This document shows, one piece after another, positions 1-5,552 of a stretch of DNA of 6,522 bases. The stretch covers positions 1-6,522 of the forward strand of contig PXSZ01000051.1 of assembly GCA_003023105.1 (NCBI GenBank), written 5' to 3'. Source of the DNA: Bacteroidetes bacterium QH_10_64_37 (GTDB taxonomy: Bacteria > Bacteroidota > Rhodothermia > Rhodothermales > Salinibacteraceae). The notes under the pieces were generated by a model that saw only the letters and a program-made list of their open reading frames with translations, was not told where the DNA came from and searched no databases. The position numbers and the translations under genes are program-made. Within the stretch, counting starts at the first letter, position 1; the number at the start of each line of letters is the position of its first letter.

Positions 1-507
1 AGTCAGCGCTGGCTCGACGGGCAGACGGTGAAGCTGGAGTACGAGCTGCCTCTCTCCGAAATCGTCTTCGACTTCTACGACCGCCTCAAGAGCGTCAGCC
101 GCGGCTACGCCTCCTTCGACTACGAGTTTACGGAGTACCGCGAGAGCGACCTCGTGAAGCTCTCCATCCTCATCGACGAGAAGCCGGCCGAGCCCCTCTC
201 CACGATCGTCCACCGCGACAAGGCGCACGAGGTGGGGCGCAAGCTTGCCAAGGAGCTCAAGGACGTCATCCCCCGCCAGCTCTACGAGGTGCCCATCCAG
301 GCGTCGATTGGGCGCCGCATCGTGGCCCGCGAGACGATCAAGGCCCAGCGCAAGGACGTGACGGCCAAATGCTACGGCGGGGATGTGAGCCGGAAGAAAA
401 AGCTGCTGGAGGAGCAGAAGGAGGGCAAGAAGCGCATGAAGCAGATGGGCGAAATCGACGTGCCGCAGGAGGCGTTCCTCGCCATTCTCTCGATGGACGA
501 AGAGTAA
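1..507 (+). CDS. lepA: Elongation factor 4 (LepA), C-terminal part; 5' end outside window
   Basis: This is the last 168 codons of the ribosome-binding GTPase LepA/EF4, which acts on elongating ribosomes and favours back-translocation or recovery of stalled ones. The reading frame is open from base 1, so the gene starts upstream; the full protein is normally about 600 residues. Visible residues 1-70 match the EF-G-like domain V ([17 protein letters not shown], then [10 protein letters not shown]). The rest is the LepA-specific C-terminal domain, with the family signatures [54 protein letters not shown] and PQEAFLAIL just before the TAA stop. The GTPase domain is not in the window. The next gene on the same strand starts 225 bases later, and lepB follows that, recalling the lepA-lepB operon of proteobacteria. 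Identification is secure; only the start is missing. Confidence 0.97.
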   Translation, partial: SQRWLDGQTVKLEYELPLSEIVFDFYDRLKSVSRGYASFDYEFTEYRESDLVKLSILIDEKPAEPLSTIVHRDKAHEVGRKLAKELKDVIPRQLYEVPIQASIGRRIVARETIKAQRKDVTAKCYGGDVSRKKKLLEEQKEGKKRMKQMGEIDVPQEAFLAILSMDEE

Positions 508-576
508 GCGACAGGGCAGATCGCCATGAATGGCTCCGTCGGGAGGCAGTGCGTCCCAAGAGTTGTCAGCGATGTT

Positions 577-646
577 GTAGTGCGTATTGCGTAGTGCGTA
601 TTGCGTAGCGCGTGCCTACGAAATACGCAATACGAAATACCCAATA
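577..646. repeat. Inverted array of imperfect 7-base repeats (array A)
   Basis: Bases 577-611 are five head-to-tail heptamers of the form GTAKTGC, the last one degenerate (GTAGCGC). Bases 617-646 are four heptamers of the opposite orientation, form TACGMAA, plus a partial unit. The two blocks are imperfect reverse complements: 585-614 against 617-646 agree at 23 of 30 positions, so a long interrupted hairpin is possible. The array lies entirely between lepA and the next gene. A related remnant lies at 5477-5510 and a sister array with another heptamer at 5353-5411. The function is unknown; the layout resembles short tandemly repeated heptamers known from cyanobacteria and other bacteria. Confidence 0.85.
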
Positions 647-732
647 GGCACATCCCCCCCAGACTCCTGCCTCGAAGCATTCAGTCTCGCTCCGCCTCCT
701 CCCCGCTACGACCGACACGAACGACCCCGAGC

Positions 733-1629
733 ATGACCCACACGTCGAATCGGCCTCCCGAAAGCGTTCGGGACGAGGGTCCGTCCGTCGCAAGCCGCAT
801 CGTCTTCCTCCTGTGCCTGGGATTTCTGGTCGGATCTCTCCTCGGGCCGCGTCCGGCGGCGGCCCAGAAAACCGACGGGGCCGAGGCGTCCACCCTCATT
901 GAGCGGTACCGGAAGGCGCGGTATCGGACCCTCGCGCGCCGTCACCTGCAACGAGAGGGAGCCCTGCCCGTCTACCCGCTCATCCGACTTCCCACCCTCA
1001 CCGACTCGCTGCGTCCTGCTCGGCCTTCCCAGGCGAGCGCAACGGCCCGGGAGCCGTCGTTCCCACTCCACGACATCCGTCGCGTGCGACGCCTGGAGCA
1101 GGGCTGGTTCCGGGAGCAGTTTGCGAGCACGCACTGGGCCTTCCTCGGGGAAAGCACCGACCACACGTTCCTCGACACGACGCGAACCCTGCGTCTGCGG
1201 GCATGCCTGCAGGCGCAGTTCGGCGATCCCACTCGGACGCTCGCCGACCGCCCGCTGGAGAAGCCCCCGGACAGTCGGACGCAGTTCGAATACTGGTTTG
1301 TGGTGAACGACTCCATCCCGGTCCAAGTCATGGACGGGAGGGGCCCCAAGGGACGGGGCCTCATCGTGGCGGTGGAGCGGGCGTATCGCAGTCAGCTCCG
1401 AGCGCTCCGAGACACCCTGCTGGCCCCTCTCCGGCACTCAGATCCGGCGCCGTACGTCGACTACTACTACGACACGCGCCGCAAGCGCTGGTACCGCACC
1501 GGACATGATGGACAATCGTTTTTTCTCGAACAGATCCCCGCCGTCAACGTTGTGCCGGGACGGCGGGCGCACCTCGACACGGTCCGATCGTCCGAGTCTT
1601 CCTCCTCGGTCGGCGGGAGCTCCCCGTGA
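733..1629 (+). CDS. Exported Arg-rich protein of unknown function
   Basis: I do not recognise the family of this 298-residue protein. The N-terminus looks like a signal peptide: a hydrophilic lead, a hydrophobic stretch at about residues 22-38 (SRIVFLLCLGFLVGSLLG), then PAAAQ, with probable cleavage after Ala44. The mature part has no further membrane span. It is rich in Arg, carries a Tyr/Trp-rich segment (FEYWFVVNDS near 200, YVDYYYD near 250) and ends in a Ser-rich tail (residues 287-298). The ATG at 733 was chosen because it sits directly before the signal peptide. The in-frame TTG at 601 would translate part of the heptamer array and is unlikely. lepB begins 53 bases downstream on the same strand, so cotranscription with lepB is plausible, and the product is itself a likely substrate of the secretion route. 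A Rhodothermota-restricted family is my guess. Confidence 0.75.
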   Translation: MTHTSNRPPESVRDEGPSVASRIVFLLCLGFLVGSLLGPRPAAAQKTDGAEASTLIERYRKARYRTLARRHLQREGALPVYPLIRLPTLTDSLRPARPSQASATAREPSFPLHDIRRVRRLEQGWFREQFASTHWAFLGESTDHTFLDTTRTLRLRACLQAQFGDPTRTLADRPLEKPPDSRTQFEYWFVVNDSIPVQVMDGRGPKGRGLIVAVERAYRSQLRALRDTLLAPLRHSDPAPYVDYYYDTRRKRWYRTGHDGQSFFLEQIPAVNVVPGRRAHLDTVRSSESSSSVGGSSP

Positions 1630-1682
1630 GCCCGGCCGGGCCGATTGACCGTACGTGATCTCCACTCCACGCCCACCCCAGC

Positions 1683-2903
1683 ATGTCGACCCACGATTCG
1701 AGCCAGGACGCGGACGAGCCGAAGAGCGAACTCCGCCAGTGGGGCGAATCCCTCGTCGTGGCCGTTATTATCGTGCTCATCGTGCGGTCGCTGCTGTTCG
1801 ACCTCTTCCGCATCCCCACGCCGTCGATGGAGGAGAATCTGCTCGTGGGGGACTACCTCGTCGTCTCGAAGCTGCACTACGGCCCCCGCATGCCCATGTC
1901 GCTGGGCATTCCGCTCACGTCCATCCATCTCCCGGGCGTCTCGTTTCCCTACACGCGCCTTCCCGGGTTCTCCAGGGTTCAGCGGGGCGATCCCATCGTG
2001 TTCAACTATCCGCCGGACGAGGGGCCGGTGGACCGGAAGGTGCACTACGTGAAACGCGTCATCGGCATGCCGGGCGAGACCCTGTCGGTTCGGGACAAGC
2101 TCGTGCACATCAACGGAAATCCGCTGCCGCTGGGCCGCAGCATGCAGCAATACTGGACTGTCACCAAAACCGATGCGCGCTACCAGATTCCGCGCACCCT
2201 AATGGAGGAGATTGGAATTAGCGAGGTGCGGCAGACCCGGGCGGCCAAGACCGTGCGCATCCTCGCCACCCCTGCGGGCGTCCGGCAAATCAGCCAGCGC
2301 TCCTGGGTGAAATCCATCAAGCCCTACGTTCTGACGGGCGAGAAGTACGGCAAGCTCACGTACCCGGCGGGGCGCGGGTACACGCCGGACAACTACGGCC
2401 CCGTCCACATTCCGGAGAAGGGGGAGACCGTGGAGCTAACGGACAAGAACTGGGCGGTGTACAAGCCGGTCATCGTGCGGTACGAGGGCCACGCCGCCCA
2501 GCAGATGACCGACTCCACCTTTGCCATCGACGGGGAGCGCACCTCCACGTACACCTTCCAGCAGGACTACTTCTTTGCCATGGGCGACAACCGGGACAAC
2601 TCTCAGGACAGCCGGTTCTGGGGCTTCGTGCCCATGACGCACGTGGTGGGGAAGGCCGTGCTCACGTACTTTTCCTGGGACCACGAGGAGTGGTCTCCCC
2701 GCTTTGGGCGCATCATGCAGCCCATTGCGGACGACGGAGTCTTCCGCGAGAAAACCGTCATGAAGCAGATCCCCGAGGTTCGGCCGGCCGATCGGCGCCG
2801 TCGCACTCCCGAGCATGACTCCCGTCCCGGGAAGCGGCCCCGCGCCGTCCACAGGGCATCAGAGCGGATTTCCCGAAGACGACCGTCCCGACAGCCGTCG
2901 TAG
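1683..2903 (+). CDS. lepB: Signal peptidase I
   Basis: This membrane serine protease cleaves signal peptides from exported proteins on the outer face of the inner membrane, using a Ser-Lys dyad. One N-terminal membrane anchor is visible at residues 22-42 (ESLVVAVIIVLIVRSLLF). Box B follows at once (RIPTPSMEENL) with nucleophile Ser48. Box D holds the general base Lys124 in YVKRVIGMPGE, and box E is MGDNRDNSQDSRFWGFV at 300-316. Box D and box E are separated by about 165 residues of poorly conserved beta-domain, longer than in Bacillus enzymes and nearer the large Gram-negative type. At 406 residues it is long because of a tail after about residue 345; residues 366-406 hold 14 Arg and 1 Lys. 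The ATG start places the anchor normally. It lies 53 bases after the preceding exported-protein gene. Identification is very secure. Confidence 0.96.
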   Translation: MSTHDSSQDADEPKSELRQWGESLVVAVIIVLIVRSLLFDLFRIPTPSMEENLLVGDYLVVSKLHYGPRMPMSLGIPLTSIHLPGVSFPYTRLPGFSRVQRGDPIVFNYPPDEGPVDRKVHYVKRVIGMPGETLSVRDKLVHINGNPLPLGRSMQQYWTVTKTDARYQIPRTLMEEIGISEVRQTRAAKTVRILATPAGVRQISQRSWVKSIKPYVLTGEKYGKLTYPAGRGYTPDNYGPVHIPEKGETVELTDKNWAVYKPVIVRYEGHAAQQMTDSTFAIDGERTSTYTFQQDYFFAMGDNRDNSQDSRFWGFVPMTHVVGKAVLTYFSWDHEEWSPRFGRIMQPIADDGVFREKTVMKQIPEVRPADRRRRTPEHDSRPGKRPRAVHRASERISRRRPSRQPS

Positions 2904-2955
2904 ATGCACAAGAGCCGCGAAGTCGCAGCGCTGGGAGCACACCGCTGGAAGCGAA

Positions 2956-2998
2956 GCGACCGAATACTCCCGGGGTGCGACCGAGTACTCTCCGGGGT
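2956..2998. repeat. Tandem duplication of a 21/22-base unit in convergent gap
   Basis: Two adjacent copies, 2956-2976 and 2977-2998, both begin GCGACCGA and end CCGGGGT. They differ by one substitution (A/G in the middle) and one inserted T. The second copy contains the palindrome GAGTACTC at 2983-2990. They lie 53 bases after the lepB stop, in the gap where lepB and the L,D-transpeptidase gene converge (2904-3119). No hairpin followed by a T-tract is visible there, so a terminator role is not supported by sequence. The rest of this 216-base gap shows no gene. Confidence 0.7.
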
Positions 2999-3119
2999 GG
3001 CCATAGACAGTCCGTCAAACAGCTTTCCACGGTGTGACGGGGCGCGGCGCGGTGCTGTTGAGGAGACGCCGGCGAACTGCCGTCGCTCGCGGTCAATCGC
3101 CGCTCCGCGATCCTCGCCC

Positions 3120-4097
3120 CTACCGAGATGCTCGCTGCCGCCGAAGCCGGTCCCACATCTCCTGCTGGTTGGTGCCGGGCGGCACGTCGTACGGATCGTT
3201 CGGCAACTCCATGCGCTTCAGGACCGGGTAGCGGGCCTTGTCCTCGAAGGGCTGGGGCGTACCGCTCGGGTCGTCGCCAATCACGAGCACCATGGTCCCC
3301 GGGTCCAGAAGTTTAGCCCGAGCAGAGGAGGGGCCCATGTGTCCGCGCGTCGTCTTCCAGGGCTCGGCCCAGTCGTAAATCCACTTGGCGTCGGCGTCGA
3401 TGAGGCGCACGCAGCCGTGGCTCGTGGGGCCGCCAGTGGGCATCGAGTACTGGTGGATGTGGATGCCGCGACGGGCGTGAAAGTTGAACACCCAGCGCAT
3501 GACCCACTCCTCGCCGGGCGGGCTCATCGTCGAGACGCGCTTCTTCTCTTTCCAGTTGAAGTTGAACCGACCGGTGGGCGTGGCGGTCGAATCGGGGTTT
3601 CCGGTGTTCACGATTCCCCAGCGGGCGAGCTTGCCGTACTCGTACGCGGCGAAGGCCTGAATCTTCTTGTGGATGATGAACAGCTTCTCGAAGCTGTGCG
3701 CCCCCGGGTAGTAGCGGGGAAAGGGCGAGTAGGCCCGGAAGTCGAGCCCGTACCGGGTGGGGACAACCAGCGTGTCGCCGAGGGGCGTATTCTCGACAGT
3801 CTGCCGGTTGAGCAGTTCGATGAGCTGGGCCCGCTCGCGGCCCGTCTCGGTGTTTCCGTTCCCAATCCGCGAGTAGAACCGGTTTCGCGCAATCACGCTG
3901 TTTCCGCTGGGGTCGTCGAGGACGGCGTACTCGTAGTAGACCTCGGGCAGATTGTCGAGGTTGTCCACCTGTCTCGACAGAATGTCCTCAATCGCGTACT
4001 GGTTGAAGTAGCCCTGCGCCGCAGCGGGAGCGGGGCCGCCCCCCGCGAGAAGGAGCAGGCCGAGGCCGAGGAGCAGGGCGAGTGTGCGCGTGCGCAT
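3120..4097 (-). CDS. Exported L,D-transpeptidase (YkuD family)
   Basis: This is a predicted periplasmic or wall-bound cysteine transpeptidase of 325 residues. YkuD-family enzymes form 3-3 cross-links in peptidoglycan or attach proteins to it. The N-terminus is a clear signal peptide (MRTRT, then leucine-rich residues 6-18, then PAPAAAQG with cleavage near residue 28). Residues about 30-135 form an N-terminal region I cannot assign. The catalytic YkuD domain spans about 138-275: upstream histidines in GIHIHQY (213/215), then TSHGCVRL with nucleophile Cys229, His227 and Arg231. It also has the substrate-side motif PTGRFNF at 174-180. The last 45 residues are a hydrophilic, Pro- and Arg-containing tail. 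The ATG at 4097 directly precedes the signal peptide; no Shine-Dalgarno sequence is visible. It lies 86 bases downstream of the channel gene on the same strand and may be cotranscribed. The exact substrate cannot be told. Confidence 0.93.
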   Translation of the reverse strand: MRTRTLALLLGLGLLLLAGGGPAPAAAQGYFNQYAIEDILSRQVDNLDNLPEVYYEYAVLDDPSGNSVIARNRFYSRIGNGNTETGRERAQLIELLNRQTVENTPLGDTLVVPTRYGLDFRAYSPFPRYYPGAHSFEKLFIIHKKIQAFAAYEYGKLARWGIVNTGNPDSTATPTGRFNFNWKEKKRVSTMSPPGEEWVMRWVFNFHARRGIHIHQYSMPTGGPTSHGCVRLIDADAKWIYDWAEPWKTTRGHMGPSSARAKLLDPGTMVLVIGDDPSGTPQPFEDKARYPVLKRMELPNDPYDVPPGTNQQEMWDRLRRQRASR

Positions 4098-4136
4098 GGG
4101 CAGGGAAGAGCGCTGTATGAGGGATGAAGGGTGCTA

Positions 4137-4166
4137 CCTGTACGGCGGATGTCCGTTTCCTACAGG
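4137..4166. other. Weak inverted repeat between channel and L,D-transpeptidase genes
   Basis: CCTGTA (4137-4142) and TACAGG (4161-4166) are perfect reverse complements, and inner CGG (4143-4145) can face CCG (4153-4155). The element lies in the 86-base gap 4098-4183, downstream of the channel stop and upstream of the transpeptidase start on the minus strand. There is no T-tract, so it is not a convincing intrinsic terminator; an mRNA hairpin or chance are both possible. Confidence 0.3.
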
Positions 4167-4183
4167 GCGCGAAGGAGCGTCAC

Positions 4184-5233
4184 CTACGGCGTGCACACCC
4201 TTTCGCGAAGAGTCTCAATGACGTCCGCCTCCCCGAGGACAATGAGGATGGCCCCGGCGTCGATCCGCTCGGACGAAGAGGGGTTGAACGTCATGGTGCC
4301 CGTATCGGCGTCGATAATGCCGATCACGATGGCCTCGAACTGCTGTCGGAAGTTGCTCTCGACCAGGGTCTGGCCGGCGAGCGGGGCATTTTCGTGGACC
4401 TTTACCTCGTCGATCTGGCGGCTCAGCGCGCTGGTGTGGAGGACGCGCTCCAGGAACTCGTCGGTGTGGGGACGGAGCACGACCTGGGCCATGCGGTCGG
4501 CCCCCACCTCGGCGGGGGCAATGACCTTGTCGGCCCCGGCGTTGATCAGCTTGCTCCGGTTGTCGTGATCGACGGTGCGGGCCAGAACGAAAAGCTCCGG
4601 GTTCATCTCCTGGGCGGTCAGGGCCACGAACACGTTGCTGCTGTCCTCGGGGAGGGTGAGGATGAGACCGCGGGCCTGCTCAATGCCGGCCTCGCGCAGC
4701 GTCTCTTCCTCCTCAGCGTTCCCCCGTACGTAGAGGTGTTCTCCCTCGGCGAGGGCCGAAATGGCGTCCTCACTGATGTCGACGACAACCACCGGCCGGC
4801 CCTCCCGGCGCAGGTCTTCAGCGAGCCGCTCCCCGACCCGTCCGTATCCGCAGATGATGTAATGGCCGGAGAGTTCTTCGATTCGCTTCATGATGCGGCG
4901 CTCGTGGAGGCGGTCACTGGCGAAGAAAAGCTGGGCGGAACGGACGGCGACGAAGCTGACAAGGCCGATGCCCGTAATGCCGAGGCCGAGGGTAAAGAAG
5001 CGCCCCGCATCCGAGAGCGTGTGGACCTCCTGAAAGCCGATCGTCGACAGGGTAATAAAGGTCATGTAGATGCCATCCGGCACGGTCCAGTCTTCCAGCA
5101 GGACGTAGCCGACGGTGCCGATCACGAACAGCACCAGGAGGGACAGGCTCGCCAGAAAGATTTCGCGGCGAGACGGGTCCATCTGTGCCAGCCAGGAGAT
5201 CAGGGCCTCCCACGGATTTCGGAAGAGGGCCAT
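4184..5233 (-). CDS. Two-transmembrane RCK (TrkA-N/TrkA-C) ion channel, probable potassium channel
   Basis: This predicted inner-membrane channel subunit has 349 residues and MthK-like architecture; such channels are tetramers gated by ligands on cytoplasmic RCK domains. Visible parts in order are helix 1 at about 24-47 (EIFLASLSLLVLFVIGTVG), a pore helix at 52-62 and the filter region STIGFQEVHTLS (T64-I65-G66-F67-Q68-E69). Helix 2 follows at about 78-104 with several glycines, then an RCK Rossmann domain from 124 with GYGRVG at 129-134 and acidic Asp152 ending strand 2, and a TrkA-C domain at about 262-349. The filter departs from T-V-G-Y-G-D: the second Gly is Gln and Asp is Glu, so ion selectivity is uncertain. 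I chose the ATG at 5233. An in-frame TTG at 5317 would add 28 residues with acceptable codon use but starts within 4 bases of a palindrome pair. Neither start has a clear ribosome site. Confidence 0.9.
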   Translation of the reverse strand: MALFRNPWEALISWLAQMDPSRREIFLASLSLLVLFVIGTVGYVLLEDWTVPDGIYMTFITLSTIGFQEVHTLSDAGRFFTLGLGITGIGLVSFVAVRSAQLFFASDRLHERRIMKRIEELSGHYIICGYGRVGERLAEDLRREGRPVVVVDISEDAISALAEGEHLYVRGNAEEEETLREAGIEQARGLILTLPEDSSNVFVALTAQEMNPELFVLARTVDHDNRSKLINAGADKVIAPAEVGADRMAQVVLRPHTDEFLERVLHTSALSRQIDEVKVHENAPLAGQTLVESNFRQQFEAIVIGIIDADTGTMTFNPSSSERIDAGAILIVLGEADVIETLRERVCTP

Positions 5234-5320
5234 GAGGTAGTCGAGATTGAACAGGTGGACGGAGGAAGGGGGAGCGGACGTGGCGCGTAGCGCGTTGTCA
5301 ATCGTAAATCTTGGCAAGTG

Positions 5321-5330
5321 GCAACGTTGC
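5321..5330. promoter_or_regulatory. Perfect 10-base palindrome upstream of channel gene
   Basis: GCAACGTTGC equals its own reverse complement. It directly abuts the 16-base palindrome at 5331-5346 and lies 87 bases upstream of the ATG chosen for the channel gene. Position and symmetry suit a site for a dimeric regulator; this is inference only. Confidence 0.4.
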
Positions 5331-5346
5331 TTCCGTCCGGACGGAA
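5331..5346. promoter_or_regulatory. Perfect 16-base palindrome upstream of channel gene
   Basis: TTCCGTCCGGACGGAA is fully self-complementary over 16 bases with no spacer, so it is better suited to binding a symmetric protein than to forming an RNA hairpin. It sits between the heptamer array (from 5353) and the channel gene. It may be an operator for that gene, a methylation or restriction target, or part of the repeat element. No regulator gene is adjacent. Confidence 0.45.
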
Positions 5347-5352
5347 CGTAAA

Positions 5353-5411
5353 GCGTGATACGTGACGCGTGAAAAAAGCGCCCTCACGCCTCACATTTCA
5401 CGCATCATGCC
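5353..5411. repeat. Inverted array of imperfect 7-base repeats (array B)
   Basis: Three heptamers of the type GCGTGAT / ACGTGAC / GCGTGAA run at 5353-5373. Four heptamers of the opposite type, TCACGCC / TCACATT / TCACGCA / TCATGCC, run at 5384-5411. The blocks are imperfect reverse complements around an A-rich centre (5373-5378), giving a possible stem-loop. The period and the inverted layout are the same as in array A (577-646), but the heptamer sequence is different, which points to a class of element rather than one repeat copied. Confidence 0.8.
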
Positions 5412-5446
5412 CTGGTTTTGGCAAACAGGCAGGGTGGAAAAACCAG
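5412..5446. other. 8-base inverted repeat next to array B
   Basis: CTGGTTTT (5412-5419) and AAAACCAG (5439-5446) are exact reverse complements around a 19-base spacer. The left arm begins right at the end of heptamer array B. It may be a boundary of that element or a hairpin in the leader of the channel transcript. The arm is short, so chance remains possible. Confidence 0.35.
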
Positions 5447-5476
5447 TCGGTGCAAAGAATCAGGCTTGACGAAGCA

Positions 5477-5510
5477 GTAGTGCGTAAGGTGGAAGAAGAA
5501 TACGCAATAC
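5477..5510. repeat. Heptamer-array remnant (array C, same family as array A)
   Basis: GTAGTGCGTA (5477-5486) and TACGCAATAC (5501-5510) are reverse complements at 9 of 10 positions around a 14-base purine-rich spacer. Both arms also occur in array A: GTAGTGCGTA at 577-586 and 591-600, and TACGCAATAC at 624-633. This therefore looks like a shortened or partly deleted copy of the same element about 4.9 kb away. Confidence 0.65.
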
Positions 5511-5552
5511 CGAACGCGGCATGCTCCCTCACTGGATGTTTGTCCCGCCACT

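Larger units (their letters stand above)
5234..5552. other. 319-base gene-free stretch with palindromes and heptamer repeats
   Basis: I see no gene here; the only open frames are short and have no recognisable protein signature. In order it holds two abutting perfect palindromes (5321-5346), an inverted heptamer array (5353-5411), an 8-base inverted repeat (5412-5419 with 5439-5446) and a heptamer-array remnant (5477-5510). It separates two minus-strand genes, so it should contain the channel gene's promoter. A minus-strand TACGATTG at 5296-5303 differs at one position from TAnnTTTG, but its nearest upstream TTG is poorly spaced, so I do not call a promoter. Confidence 0.7.

Noticed and set aside
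523..534. Short hairpin GCCAT-GA-ATGGC after lepA as a terminator
   Set aside because: Only five base pairs, a two-base loop and no T-tract.
577..646. CRISPR-like array
   Set aside because: Units are 7 bases with no spacers, and orientation flips in the middle; no cas genes are nearby.
601..732. Upstream extension of the exported-protein gene to a TTG start
   Set aside because: It would translate the heptamer array and place 44 residues before a normal signal-peptide start; the ATG at 733 gives a standard N-terminus.
1630..1641. Perfect 12-base palindrome GCCCGGCCGGGC right after the stop of the exported-protein gene, as a terminator
   Set aside because: It has no loop-forming spacer and no T-tract, and lepB follows in 53 bases; GC-only palindromes are expected often in such GC-rich DNA.
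2904..4127. A 407-codon plus-strand open frame whose ATG directly follows the lepB stop and which covers the whole transpeptidase gene
   Set aside because: Its codons are the exact complement, in register, of the minus-strand gene's codons, so it stays open simply because that gene avoids TTA, CTA and TCA. The minus-strand product has a signal peptide and SHGCVRL; the plus-strand product has no recognisable feature.
4124..5290. A 388-codon plus-strand open frame overlapping the previous one by ATGA, looking like translational coupling
   Set aside because: It is also in exact codon register with the minus-strand channel gene, which carries clear pore and RCK motifs. The ATGA overlap is coincidental.
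5234..5317. TTG start for the channel gene, adding 28 residues
   Set aside because: Not excluded, since codon use is acceptable, but a rare start without a ribosome site that nearly touches the palindromes is less likely than the ATG at 5233.
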